Source of the DNA: Microbacteriaceae bacterium
GTDB lineage: Bacteria; Actinomycetota; Actinomycetes; Actinomycetales; Microbacteriaceae
NCBI GenBank assembly: GCA_947447385.1
Contig: CANFKN010000004.1
Location: 1-22,427, forward strand
Reading direction: 5' to 3'
DNA length: 22,427 bases
Below, in pieces: positions 6,896 to 15,017 of the stretch. Numbering within the stretch: the stretch's first letter is position 1; the number at the start of each line of letters is the position of its first letter. Made by a program: the position numbers and the translations under genes. The notes under the pieces are model-generated. The model did no database searches. It had not been told where the DNA came from and worked only from the letters and a program-made list of their open reading frames with translations.

Positions 6896-6962
6896 GGTAA
6901 TAGCTTAATGGTTTCTAGACCCTTAGATGTGCGAGATGGGCAAAATCGTTTCGGCGCATAAG

Positions 6963-7742
6963 ATGAACCCTATGGATCGAAGAGGATTTCTAGGGCTATC
7001 GGCAGCCGCCGTCGCGGCGGGGCTTTGGTTGCCCGAAAGCTTCAGCCCAATCGAGTCGGCAGGGGCTGCAGATCTGACGCTAGCGCCAGGCGCTGCTCTC
7101 AAGGCCGCAGCGAGCCTCAAACCGACCTACCCGAACAGCGTGATCTGGAACCTGCCTAGCAAGTGGCCGAAAGTCGCCTGGACAGTCGACGATGGTGGCA
7201 GTCAACAGGCACTGCACAACTACATTGATTTTGCGCACGACACTGGCACTCGCCTAACGTTTTTTGTAACTTCTAATAACCGCCCCTGGCGCACGTTGAA
7301 GAAAGAACTTTTGCCCCTGGTCAAGACCGGTCAGGTGCAGCTGGCGAACCACACCAAGTCTCACCTTGCCCTGACAAAACTTGAGGGCTGGCAGATTCGC
7401 CGCGAGCTGCGCGAGTGCCGCAACTTTATCGAAGGCGAATATGGCGTCACGCCCGCGCCGATTTTTCGCCCGCCGTTTGGCTACTACGACAAACGAGTAA
7501 GGCATGAGGCCGCAGTCGGAGGTTGGCACAGTTGCGTGATGTGGTACGGCACGCTCGGTGACGGCGGCGGCATAACCGCGGCTCGCAGACTTCAACTCGC
7601 ACAGCAGTGGATGACCGCAGGCCACATCGTCATAGCCCACGCTAACCAGGTCACAAGCCCCTACGACCTCAGGCGCATTCGTCGCATGCTCGACTCACGC
7701 GGTTTGCGAACGGTTACCCTCGACGACACTTGGCGCGCCTAG
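6963..7742 (+). CDS. Tat-exported polysaccharide deacetylase (NodB domain)
   Basis: A secreted carbohydrate esterase family 4-type protein. The N terminus (MNPMDRRGFLGLSAAAVAAGLWLP) has a twin-arginine motif followed by a hydrophobic core, indicating export of the folded protein. Counting from the ATG at 6972, the NodB domain shows catalytic D73-D74 (TVDDGG), metal ligands H127-x-x-x-H131 (NHTKSH), RPPFG (166-170) and H223 (IVIAHAN), so the active site is complete. It probably removes acetyl groups from peptidoglycan or a surface polysaccharide. Starts at 6927, 6936, 6963 and 6972 are in frame and none has a ribosome site; 6963 or 6972 places the RR motif correctly. A TAAGAT hexamer at 6959-6964 would suit a leaderless start at 6972. 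The substrate is unknown. Confidence 0.9.
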   Translation: MNPMDRRGFLGLSAAAVAAGLWLPESFSPIESAGAADLTLAPGAALKAAASLKPTYPNSVIWNLPSKWPKVAWTVDDGGSQQALHNYIDFAHDTGTRLTFFVTSNNRPWRTLKKELLPLVKTGQVQLANHTKSHLALTKLEGWQIRRELRECRNFIEGEYGVTPAPIFRPPFGYYDKRVRHEAAVGGWHSCVMWYGTLGDGGGITAARRLQLAQQWMTAGHIVIAHANQVTSPYDLRRIRRMLDSRGLRTVTLDDTWRA

Positions 7743-7765
7743 CCGGTTAAGACGTGCATTAAAGC

Positions 7766-7801
7766 AAAAAGAGGATGCCCACCTGGCGGGCATCCTCTTT
7801 T
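7766..7801. terminator. Bidirectional Rho-independent terminator
   Basis: A 10-bp perfect stem (arm GAGGATGCCC) with a 7-base loop, flanked by five A and four T, lies between the converging deacetylase and DsbA-like genes. Confidence 0.9.
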
Positions 7802-7817
7802 ATTTAAAGCGATGAAA

Positions 7818-8690
7818 CTACTGTGCTGAGCTAACTGTCTGAACGAACTGTGCGAAGCGCGCAGGGTCATTCTGTTCAGCTGGCGTTGCGTAGGTGTATT
7901 GCTGGTTGTTGACTAGCACAAACGGAGTGCCCTTTAGCTGGTACTCGGTTTCAGGGATGGTCTTGTCAGAGCCGATCAAGCTGGTGGTGTTATCGCCGAT
8001 CCACTTGCCATAAGCGTTGCTGTCGATGCAGGTCTTGATTGCCGGGAGGTTCTCGGCGTGTAAGTTGGCTGCGTCTTCATAGAGCGCATTATTGTCTGGG
8101 CCAGCGCTGCCTTCAGCAGGTTGGTTGGCAAATAAGAACGCGTTGTATTCATAGAAAGTGTTCGGCGACTTCTCGGCAACACAATAGGCGGCGTTCGCAG
8201 CGCGGCTTGAGTATTGGTTTAGCGAGTTGCCGTCGAGGAACGAGATTGGGTGAATCTCAACAGTTGCAGTGCCCTGTTTGACCCAGTCGGTGATTTGAGC
8301 ATTGTTGGCAGCTTCGAAACCCGCGCAGAATGGGCACTGGTAGTCAAGATAGACCTTGATGTTTGGAACAGCCGCTGGGGTTGCGCCAGGTGTAGGCGTT
8401 GCGGTTGGAGTGCTTGAAGCGGTGAAAGCTTCAAGGTTTGTGCCAACTTTGATGCCACCCTCGTTGAAGATGCCGGCAACTTTAGGAACCGAGCCGTTTT
8501 GAGTTTGCGGGCTGGTGGTGAGCGCATAGACAATCACACCAACAATCGCTAGAACAGCAACCACGATGCTGACCTGAATGGTGACCTTTTTGCGGGTCTC
8601 GGCAGCTTGGTGTTTTTCGCGCAACTCGCGAGCTTTTGCTCGGGCAGCTTCACGCTGCTGGTCGCGGGTGAGTTTTGGCTGGTTTGCCAT
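7818..8690 (-). CDS. Membrane-anchored DsbA-family thioredoxin-fold protein
   Basis: A 290-residue protein with a charged, probably coiled-coil cytoplasmic N terminus (about 8-35), one membrane helix (about 37-58), a Thr/Pro-rich linker (94-106) and an extracytoplasmic DsbA/Thioredoxin_4 domain. The active site is C119-P-F-C122 (DYQCPFC) and the cis-proline loop is GTPFV. CPFC and the anchored layout match actinobacterial oxidoreductases that form or isomerise disulfides in exported proteins; such proteins usually work with a VKOR-type membrane partner, which is not in this window. Two further cysteines (AYC, KTC) could pair structurally. A GAGG ribosome site is 7 bases before the ATG. Oxidase versus isomerase activity cannot be decided from sequence. 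Confidence 0.9.
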   Translation of the reverse strand: MANQPKLTRDQQREAARAKARELREKHQAAETRKKVTIQVSIVVAVLAIVGVIVYALTTSPQTQNGSVPKVAGIFNEGGIKVGTNLEAFTASSTPTATPTPGATPAAVPNIKVYLDYQCPFCAGFEAANNAQITDWVKQGTATVEIHPISFLDGNSLNQYSSRAANAAYCVAEKSPNTFYEYNAFLFANQPAEGSAGPDNNALYEDAANLHAENLPAIKTCIDSNAYGKWIGDNTTSLIGSDKTIPETEYQLKGTPFVLVNNQQYTYATPAEQNDPARFAQFVQTVSSAQ

Positions 8691-8714
8691 GTTAGAACCT
8701 CGTCATTAGTTGAA

Positions 8715-8728
8715 GGTCAAAGGTGACC
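8715..8728. repeat. Short inverted repeat upstream of the DsbA-like gene
   Basis: GGTCA, four bases, TGACC forms a perfect 5-bp inverted repeat 25 bp upstream of the DsbA-like start, in the divergent gap shared with the ABC ATPase gene. It may be an operator or leader hairpin; it is short enough to be chance. Confidence 0.25.
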
Positions 8729-8778
8729 AATTAGTTACAAATCAAACTCGAGTTAACAGTCTAGTTGAAGCCTGCGAC

Positions 8779-8787
8779 TGTCATAAT
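8779..8787 (+). promoter_or_regulatory. Extended -10 promoter of the ABC ATPase gene
   Basis: TGTCATAAT forms a TGn-extended -10 box (CATAAT at 8782-8787, five of six consensus bases). No good -35 is present. Transcription would start near 8794 and give a leader of about 72 bases containing two small GC-rich hairpins (CTGCC/GGCAG and CCGGC/GCCGG, the latter at 8835-8851 just before the ribosome site). Confidence 0.5.
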
Positions 8788-8865
8788 AGAAAGAGCGTCT
8801 GCCGGTTGGCAGTCGTTCATTCACTAAGGATCGCCCGGCACGTACCGCCGGTGAAGGAGAAACCC

Positions 8866-9942
8866 ATGGCATCAGTGTCTTTTGACAACGCCACCCGCCT
8901 GTACCCAGGTGGCACCCGCCCAGCAGTTGACAAGCTAAACCTAGAGGTCGCCGATGGCGAATTCTTGGTTTTGGTTGGTCCATCTGGTTGTGGCAAATCG
9001 ACCTCGCTTCGCATGCTAGCTGGTCTTGAAGAAGTCAACGAAGGCTTCATTCGCATCGGTGACCGCGATGTTACCGACACCCCACCTAAAGACCGCGACA
9101 TCGCAATGGTCTTTCAGAACTACGCGCTTTACCCACACATGACCGTTGCAGAAAACATGGGCTTCGCTCTAAAGATTGCCGGTGTGCACAAAGACGAGCG
9201 TGCAACCCGCGTTCTTGAGGCAGCTAAGCTTCTTGACCTTGAGCCATACCTAGCCCGCAAGCCAAAGGCCCTTTCGGGTGGTCAGCGCCAGCGTGTAGCA
9301 ATGGGTCGCGCAATCGTTCGCCAGCCACAGGTGTTCTTGATGGACGAACCTCTATCAAACCTTGACGCCAAGCTTCGCGTTCAGACCCGCACCCAGATCG
9401 CTTCGCTTCAGCGTCGCCTCGGTGTAACCACTGTTTATGTAACCCACGACCAGGTTGAAGCTATGACCATGGGTGACCGCGTTGCTGTTCTAAAAGATGG
9501 CGTGCTTCAGCAGGTTGCTACCCCTCGTGAACTTTATGAAACCCCAGCTAGCGTTTTCGTTGCTGGCTTCATCGGCTCACCTGCAATGAACCTTGTTCAG
9601 CTTCCAATCGTTGACGGCGGTGTCAAGTTCGGCAACACAACCATCGCGGTTGACCGTGCTGTTCTTGCTAAGACCAACGCAAAGACTGTAACCGTGGGTA
9701 TTCGCCCAGAGAACCTAGTAGTTTCAAGCGGCAAGGGCATCACCGTTGAGGTTGATGTTATTGAAGAGCTTGGTGCTGACGGCTTCTTGTATGGTCACAC
9801 CGATGTTGATGGCGTTAGCGCAGAAATCGTTTCACGTGTTGACGGCCGCGTTCACCCACACGCTGGTGAGACTGTGACTCTTGAGGTTGCAGACGGCATC
9901 ATTCACATCTTCGACATCGAGTCAGGTCTTCGCCTTAACTAG
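8866..9942 (+). CDS. ugpC: Sugar ABC transporter ATP-binding protein (UgpC/MsiK family)
   Basis: A 358-residue ABC ATPase that energises sugar or glycerol-phosphate importers. The nucleotide domain has Walker A GPSGCGKST (38-46), Q-loop Q84 (FQNYALYPH), signature LSGGQ (136-140), Walker B with D160-E161 (VFLMDEP), D-loop SNLD and switch H194 (VTHDQ). A C-terminal TOBE-like regulatory region (about 240-358) is typical of the MalK/UgpC/MsiK group. The ATG at 8866 is fixed by a perfect AAGGAGA ribosome site; an upstream ATG at 8710 is rejected. No permease or binding-protein genes are nearby, so this is probably a shared ATPase serving several importers, as MsiK does in Streptomyces. DUF4032 follows after 23 bp. 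Confidence 0.93.
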   Translation: MASVSFDNATRLYPGGTRPAVDKLNLEVADGEFLVLVGPSGCGKSTSLRMLAGLEEVNEGFIRIGDRDVTDTPPKDRDIAMVFQNYALYPHMTVAENMGFALKIAGVHKDERATRVLEAAKLLDLEPYLARKPKALSGGQRQRVAMGRAIVRQPQVFLMDEPLSNLDAKLRVQTRTQIASLQRRLGVTTVYVTHDQVEAMTMGDRVAVLKDGVLQQVATPRELYETPASVFVAGFIGSPAMNLVQLPIVDGGVKFGNTTIAVDRAVLAKTNAKTVTVGIRPENLVVSSGKGITVEVDVIEELGADGFLYGHTDVDGVSAEIVSRVDGRVHPHAGETVTLEVADGIIHIFDIESGLRLN

Positions 9943-9965
9943 TTAAAAGCGAGAATCAAAACATC

Positions 9966-11270
9966 GTGTCTTTAGACATAACGGCTGCCACGGCAGACCC
10001 AGCTTTGCTGGATCTGCCGTGGCATTTGCCTTTAGAAGACTGGCCTAGCGAAAACATTGCCGCTTTGCCAAAGGGCCTTAGCCGCCACACCGTGCGTTTT
10101 GCGCACCTCGGCGATTACGTCATCGCCATCAAAGAGACTTTGCCTGATTTGGCAAAACGTGAATATGAAATGCTCAAGCTGCTCATCAAACTTGATGTGC
10201 CCTGCGTTGAGCCTTTTGCGACCATAAACAACCGCACCGACGCCGACGGCAACGAGCTGCCTGCCGCCCTGGTCACGCGACACCTCAAGTTTTCACTGCC
10301 CTACCGCGCCATGTGGTCGCAGGGCTTGCGCGCCGACACGGCAACACGACTAGTTGATGCCCTTGCCGTGCTTCTAGTGCGCCTGCACATTGCTGGCTTT
10401 TTCTGGGGCGACGTTTCGCTTTCAAACACTTTATTTCGCCGCGATGCCGGCGCTTTCGCAGCATACCTGGTCGATGCCGAAACCGGTCAGTTGTTTGACG
10501 GTGGCCTTTCTAACGGCCAACGCGAGAACGACCTCGAGATAGCTCGCGTAAACATCGCAGGCGAGCTAATGGACCTAATCGCGTCAGGCAATGCAGCCGG
10601 CGTGGTTGACGCGGTTGCAACTTCTGAGGGCATCGTCGCCAAATATCGTGAACTCTGGCAAGAGCTCACAGCAGCTGAGACTTTTGCCACAACCGAACGT
10701 TGGCGCATCAACCAGCGCGTGCAACGGCTGAACGCGCTCGGCTTTGACATTGAAGAGCTCGCGATTCGCACCGACGGCAGTGGCACCAATGTGAAGATTC
10801 AGCCGAAGGTGGTTGACGCAGGTCACCACCAGCGCCGACTGATTCGACTAACCGGCCTAGATGTTGAAGAGAATCAGGCTCGCCGCCTGCTAAATGATCT
10901 CGATGCCTACCGAGCCAATAACCAGCGTCACGGTGCCGATGAAGAGGTAATGGCTCACGAATGGCTCAGCCACGCGTTTGAACCCGTTGTGCTTGCGATT
11001 CCGCGCGAATATGCGGGCCGTCTTGAATCGGCTGAGGTTTATCACCAGGTGCTCGAGCACCGCTGGTATCGCAGTGAAAACGAAGGCCGCGATGTTTCTC
11101 TCGAAGAAGCTGTGCAGTCTTATGTTGAAACTGTCTTGGCCCACCGGCGTGATGAGGCAGCGTTGCTAACCCCAACCACCGGCGTGATAACTCTGCCTAA
11201 CCCAGTGCCTACCGGCACCATTGTGGTTGCACCAGACGATGAAGAGCTCGACTGGCGCGACCTGGTCTAG
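9966..11270 (+). CDS. DUF4032 protein with WaaP/Kdo-kinase-like fold residues
   Basis: A 434-residue soluble protein starting with GTG, 23 bp after the ABC ATPase and probably cotranscribed; no strong ribosome site is seen. The N-terminal half shows the key residues of a small kinase-like fold: K56 (VIAIKE), an acidic helix residue E66/E68 (REYEML), D149 and N154 (FFWGDVSLSNTLF) and D170 (YLVDAETG), in the order expected for the catalytic Lys, Glu, catalytic loop and metal-binding Asp. The C-terminal half (about 280-410) is conserved in DUF4032 and lacks a recognisable motif. The family is annotated as lipopolysaccharide kinase (Kdo/WaaP)-like, but an actinobacterium has no LPS core, so the substrate is unknown. 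Kinase activity is inference. Confidence 0.85.
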   Translation: MSLDITAATADPALLDLPWHLPLEDWPSENIAALPKGLSRHTVRFAHLGDYVIAIKETLPDLAKREYEMLKLLIKLDVPCVEPFATINNRTDADGNELPAALVTRHLKFSLPYRAMWSQGLRADTATRLVDALAVLLVRLHIAGFFWGDVSLSNTLFRRDAGAFAAYLVDAETGQLFDGGLSNGQRENDLEIARVNIAGELMDLIASGNAAGVVDAVATSEGIVAKYRELWQELTAAETFATTERWRINQRVQRLNALGFDIEELAIRTDGSGTNVKIQPKVVDAGHHQRRLIRLTGLDVEENQARRLLNDLDAYRANNQRHGADEEVMAHEWLSHAFEPVVLAIPREYAGRLESAEVYHQVLEHRWYRSENEGRDVSLEEAVQSYVETVLAHRRDEAALLTPTTGVITLPNPVPTGTIVVAPDDEELDWRDLV

Positions 11271-11277
11271 GTTTTTG

Positions 11278-12333
11278 CTAGACGATGCGGTTTTCGAGGC
11301 GGCGCTTCGAAACTTCATAGAGCGCAACAGATGCCGCGATGCCTGCGTTGAGCGACTCGGTGTCGCGGGCGATAGGAATCGAAAGAACGGCGTCACAGTT
11401 CTCTTGAACGAGTCGTGAGAGGCCCTTGCCCTCAGAGCCAATAACTAGCACTAGAGGTTCGGTGCCAAGTTCGAAAGTTGGCAGGCTGAGTTCGCCATCG
11501 CCGTCAAGACCAATAACGAACAAGCCACGCTTCTTGAACTCTTTGAGCGTGCTGTTTAGGTTGGCCGCTAACGCTACTGGCACACGAGCGGCTGCGCCAG
11601 CCGAGGTCTTCCATGCCGAAGCGGTAACACCGGTTGAACGACGCTGAGGCACAATGACGCCCTGACCACCAAAGGCGGCCACCGAACGAATGATTGCGCC
11701 GAGGTTGCGAGGGTCGGTGATGCCGTCAAGGGCAACCAGCAAAGGCACCTGGCCGCGGTCGAGAATCTTGTCAAGCAACTCTTGAGGGTGCTGATATTTA
11801 TAAGGTGGCACTGCGAGTGCGATGCCCTGGTGAACCGAGTCATAACCGGTCATGCGGTCGATCTCTGGGCGGGTAACTTCTGAGATTGGAATCTGGCGCA
11901 GGTTTGCTAGGTTGATCGCCTCTTTGATGCGGTCATCCATTTCGATGCGCGCGGCCAAAAACAAACCGGTTGCAGGTAGCTTGGCGCGAAGAGCCTCTGT
12001 CACTGCGTTGCGACCCGACAAAACCTCGCCGGCGTCAACAGCTTTGGCCACACGTGCACCGTTGCGGGCTGATGCGCCGCCTGTGCCAGCGGTGCGCGGA
12101 GCAGGGGCCAAGAACTCACCTTTGCCAGCGGTGCGCTCGAACTCACGGGTGCCACGAACTGGGCCACGGCCGTCGTCGGCAGGCTTGTTGCCCTTATAAG
12201 CTTTGTGATATTTGCGGTCTTCGGCTTTAGGGGTTGGGCCCTTGCCTTCAAGACCGCGCTTGTTTTTGCCGCCGGTGCCTGGTCGGTTAGTGCTCTTCTT
12301 TGCCGCGCCTGGGCGACCTGGTTTGCCAGCCAT
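11278..12333 (-). CDS. rlmB: 23S rRNA (guanosine-2'-O-)-methyltransferase RlmB (TrmH/SpoU family)
   Basis: A 351-residue SPOUT methyltransferase. Residues 1 to about 100 form a basic Gly/Lys/Arg-rich tail that is probably disordered. A SpoU substrate-binding domain (about 105-180, GRNAVTEAL) follows, then the knotted catalytic domain with motif 1 (DGITDPRNLGAIIRS), motif 2 (LVIGSEGKGLS) and motif 3 (IPIARDTESLNAGIAASVALYE). Members 2'-O-methylate a guanosine in 23S rRNA (G2251 in E. coli). The ATG abuts the cysS stop codon and has a GGAG site 7 bases upstream. It is the last gene of the carD operon. Its 3' end is 7 bp from the converging DUF4032 gene. The exact target nucleotide is inferred from the family. 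Confidence 0.93.
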   Translation of the reverse strand: MAGKPGRPGAAKKSTNRPGTGGKNKRGLEGKGPTPKAEDRKYHKAYKGNKPADDGRGPVRGTREFERTAGKGEFLAPAPRTAGTGGASARNGARVAKAVDAGEVLSGRNAVTEALRAKLPATGLFLAARIEMDDRIKEAINLANLRQIPISEVTRPEIDRMTGYDSVHQGIALAVPPYKYQHPQELLDKILDRGQVPLLVALDGITDPRNLGAIIRSVAAFGGQGVIVPQRRSTGVTASAWKTSAGAAARVPVALAANLNSTLKEFKKRGLFVIGLDGDGELSLPTFELGTEPLVLVIGSEGKGLSRLVQENCDAVLSIPIARDTESLNAGIAASVALYEVSKRRLENRIV

Positions 12334-13764
12334 TTATAAACTCCAATGTGTTGCGTCGGCGCCATCTTCTAATTTGATGCCGGCTTTTTGTAGTGCGTCG
12401 CGAATCTCGTCGGCGCGTGCAAAATCTTTAGCTGCCCTCGCAGCTTTGCGTTGTTCGATCAAACTGGTCATCAACGCGTCTAACGCGCGGCCTTCGCCGC
12501 TGCCCTGCGAAGCCCACTGTGGGGCTTCTGGGTTGATGCCTAGAACTTCAACCATACCTCGAACTGCACTCAAAGCACTAGACACTGCGGGCAAATCTTC
12601 ACGTTCGAGCGCAGTGTTGCCGGCGCGAATCGCCTCATAAAGCGCGGCGAGTGCTGATGGAATCGACAGGTCGTCATCCATCGCGCTAATGAAATCTGCT
12701 GGCAAAACGGTGAGCAAATCGGGGCCGAATTTCAACTCGCGTGCAGCAAATTGTGTCTCGCTCAAACGTCTTGCGGCGCGCTCGAGAAAACCCTCGATGC
12801 GGGCAAGAGCCGACTCAGCTTCGTCGAGAACACCCTCGTGATAGTCAAGCACCGAGCGGTAATGTGCTGAGCCGAGGTAGAAACGCACGGCTAGCGGGCG
12901 ACCGGCGTTTAGGAGGTCGGCGGCAAAGATCGAGTTGCCGAGGCTCTTTGACATTTTTTGGCCCTGAACGTTGACTAGACCGTTGTGCAACCAGTAGTTG
13001 GCAAATGCGTAACCGGCTGCGCGTGACTGCGCCAGCTCGTTTTCGTGGTGAGGAAACCTCAGGTCGAGGCCTCCGCCGTGAATGTCGAACGCACTGCCGA
13101 GGTACTTTGTTGACATGGCCGAGCACTCGATGTGCCAACCTGGTCGGCCAGCGCCAAAACGGGTTTGCCAGCTTGCAGTTGCTGGTTCGTTAGGTTTGGC
13201 CGCCTTCCAGAGAGCAAAATCGCGTGGATCGCGTTTGCCGCGCGGGTCGGCGTCTTCGGCAGCTGCCATGTCGTCAGCCCGTTGGTTGGTTAGTTCGCCG
13301 TAGTCAGCCCATTTGCTTGCCGCAAAATAAACATTTGCACTGCCGTCTTCAGCTTGATAGGCATAGCCAGCTGCGATGAGTCGTTCGATAATCTCGAGCA
13401 TCTCGGCTATCGAAGCTGTTGCTCGTGGTTCGTAGGTTGGCGGAGTTATGCGCAGCGCGTTATAAGCAGAGTTGAACTCAATCTCATAGCGATAAGCCAA
13501 TGCCCACCACTGCTCTCCTGAGACTGCCGCATTAGCTAAAACTTTGTCGTCAATGTCGGTGACGTTTCGCACCAAAGTGACGTTGGTGCCCTTGACGGTT
13601 AGCCAACGACGAAGTTGGTCATAAACCAGTGCCGAGCGCAGGTGACCCACGTGAGGCGATGACTGCACGGTCGGGCCGCACAAATAGATGCCAACTTCAC
13701 CAGGCACGAGCGGGGTGAAATCACGCAGTGATTGTGAGTGCGAATCAAAAAGTCTTAGGGCCAC
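12334..13764 (-). CDS. cysS: Cysteinyl-tRNA synthetase
   Basis: A 476-residue class I aminoacyl-tRNA synthetase that charges tRNA-Cys. Visible are the HIGH-like HVGH (38-41), zinc ligands C29, C214, H239 and E243 matching those of E. coli CysRS, and KMSKS (270-274). A C-terminal anticodon-binding/DALR-like region (about 330-476) is present, which separates it from the shorter mycothiol ligase MshC. The start is GTG, four bases after the ispDF stop, so translation is probably coupled. The stop abuts the rlmB start. The gene lies in the conserved carD-ispD-ispF-cysS-rlmB order. Function is secure. Confidence 0.97.
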   Translation of the reverse strand: MALRLFDSHSQSLRDFTPLVPGEVGIYLCGPTVQSSPHVGHLRSALVYDQLRRWLTVKGTNVTLVRNVTDIDDKVLANAAVSGEQWWALAYRYEIEFNSAYNALRITPPTYEPRATASIAEMLEIIERLIAAGYAYQAEDGSANVYFAASKWADYGELTNQRADDMAAAEDADPRGKRDPRDFALWKAAKPNEPATASWQTRFGAGRPGWHIECSAMSTKYLGSAFDIHGGGLDLRFPHHENELAQSRAAGYAFANYWLHNGLVNVQGQKMSKSLGNSIFAADLLNAGRPLAVRFYLGSAHYRSVLDYHEGVLDEAESALARIEGFLERAARRLSETQFAARELKFGPDLLTVLPADFISAMDDDLSIPSALAALYEAIRAGNTALEREDLPAVSSALSAVRGMVEVLGINPEAPQWASQGSGEGRALDALMTSLIEQRKAARAAKDFARADEIRDALQKAGIKLEDGADATHWSL

Positions 13765-13768
13765 GAAA

Positions 13769-15007
13769 TTAGCCTACCTGCGAGCGAAAAAGCAAAGCGT
13801 TAGCCACAGCGGCGACACCCTCGGCATTGCCCAAAAAGCCCAAGCCGTCAGTGGTGGTCGCGCCAACTGTCACAGGCGCAGCGACTAGGCGACTGAGCTC
13901 AGCCTCGGTGTCAGCGCGATGCGGACCAACCTTTGGGCGGTTGCCGATAATCTGCACCGACACGTTCACAACTTTGAAGCCAGCCTCAGCAAGCTTAGAA
14001 ACCGTGGCGGTCAAAAACACTTGGCCCGAAGCACCAGCAAACTCAGGCCGGTCAACCCCAAAGTTTGAGCCAATGTCACCCATGCCGGCAGCAGCCAACA
14101 GGGCATCAACCACCGCGTGGGCCACGGCGTCGCCGTCGCTGTGCCCGTCGAGCCCGCGCTCGCCAGCCCATTCGATGCCGCCCAAAAACAAAGCCTTGCT
14201 TGGGTCATCGGTGAAGCGGTGCACGTCAACGCCAACGCCGGTGCGATATTGCCCAGGCAGCGAAGAGGCTGCCAGAGTTGCCGCTGGCATGTCACCGGCC
14301 AACGACTCTGCATTGAGGCGAGCCTCTGCCAACTTGATATCGTCGGGTGTGGTGACCTTGAGAGCAATCGGGTCGCCCTCAACAAAGCGAAGGGTTGCGC
14401 CAACCGACTGAACCAGTGCTGCGTCATCGGTGAAGTCTTCGGTGGCATTCTTGTAGGCCTCGAGAAGCTCAAATGCCTGAAAACCCTGCGGGGTCTGCGC
14501 GATTCGAAGAGTTTGGCGATCGACTGTGTCGAGCACGATTTCGCCTGAAACGCGCTTGATGGTGTCAACGATTGGCAAAACCGGAATCGTTGCCAAACCG
14601 GTGTTTCGCACTGATTCGATGACGCGTTCAAACACGGCCGGCGGTGTCAAAGCTCGAGCTGAGTCGTGCACGAGAATGATTTCGGTCGCTGGCGCAATCT
14701 GCAGCAGGGCGTTTTCGATTGACTGTTGGCGTGTGTCGCCACCGGCCAGAACGGTGACGCGCGCTTTGGGTGCTTCTCCGAAAAGCGCCTGCGTGGTGGC
14801 ACGCAGGTCAGCAACGATTGTCTGGGCCTCTGCGATGTGGCTTGAAGGCGCAGCAATGATGAGTTGCGAGACGCTACTCACGTTAAAAATGTTTCCGAGA
14901 GCATGCTCGAGCAGAGTGCGATCACCAACGGTGGCAAATGCTTTGGGCACACCAGCGCCCAAGCGTTCACCGCGGCCGGCCGCAACTAAAACCACCGCGA
15001 TGGTCAT
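13769..15007 (-). CDS. ispDF: Bifunctional IspD/IspF (MEP isoprenoid pathway)
   Basis: A 412-residue fusion of two enzymes of the non-mevalonate pathway. Residues 1 to about 232 are IspD (2-C-methyl-D-erythritol 4-phosphate cytidylyltransferase), with the nucleotide-binding loop LVAAGRGERLGAGVPKAF and the ILVHDSAR motif. Residues about 254-412 are IspF (2-C-methyl-D-erythritol 2,4-cyclodiphosphate synthase), with zinc ligands D261 and H263 (GVDVHRF) and H297 (DGDAVAHAVVDAL) and the TTTDGLGFLG signature. IspE, which acts between these two steps, is not in the window. The ATG follows carD by 10 bp. Fusions of this kind are known in several bacteria, including actinobacteria. Both active sites look complete. 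Confidence 0.96.
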   Translation of the reverse strand: MTIAVVLVAAGRGERLGAGVPKAFATVGDRTLLEHALGNIFNVSSVSQLIIAAPSSHIAEAQTIVADLRATTQALFGEAPKARVTVLAGGDTRQQSIENALLQIAPATEIILVHDSARALTPPAVFERVIESVRNTGLATIPVLPIVDTIKRVSGEIVLDTVDRQTLRIAQTPQGFQAFELLEAYKNATEDFTDDAALVQSVGATLRFVEGDPIALKVTTPDDIKLAEARLNAESLAGDMPAATLAASSLPGQYRTGVGVDVHRFTDDPSKALFLGGIEWAGERGLDGHSDGDAVAHAVVDALLAAAGMGDIGSNFGVDRPEFAGASGQVFLTATVSKLAEAGFKVVNVSVQIIGNRPKVGPHRADTEAELSRLVAAPVTVGATTTDGLGFLGNAEGVAAVANALLFRSQVG

Positions 15008-15017
15008 GGTGCGCCTA

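Noticed and set aside
8710..8865. 52-residue N-terminal extension of the ABC ATPase
   Set aside because: A perfect AAGGAGA site precedes the ATG at 8866 and a good -10 box lies inside the would-be extension.
11256..11277. Small hairpin ACCT/AGGT followed by T5 at the end of the DUF4032 gene
   Set aside because: A 4-bp stem is too weak to call as an intrinsic terminator.
12334..13764. Possibility that the cysS gene is the mycothiol ligase mshC
   Set aside because: The length (476 residues) and C-terminal tRNA-binding region, and the position in the carD operon, fit CysRS rather than the shorter MshC.
13827..14411. Open frame of 194 codons on the plus strand opposite ispDF
   Set aside because: It is antisense to a clearly conserved fusion enzyme, has no family features and follows the codon pattern of the real gene.
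14011..14631. Open frame of 206 codons on the minus strand within ispDF
   Set aside because: It is an out-of-frame shadow of ispDF with skewed composition and no recognisable domain.
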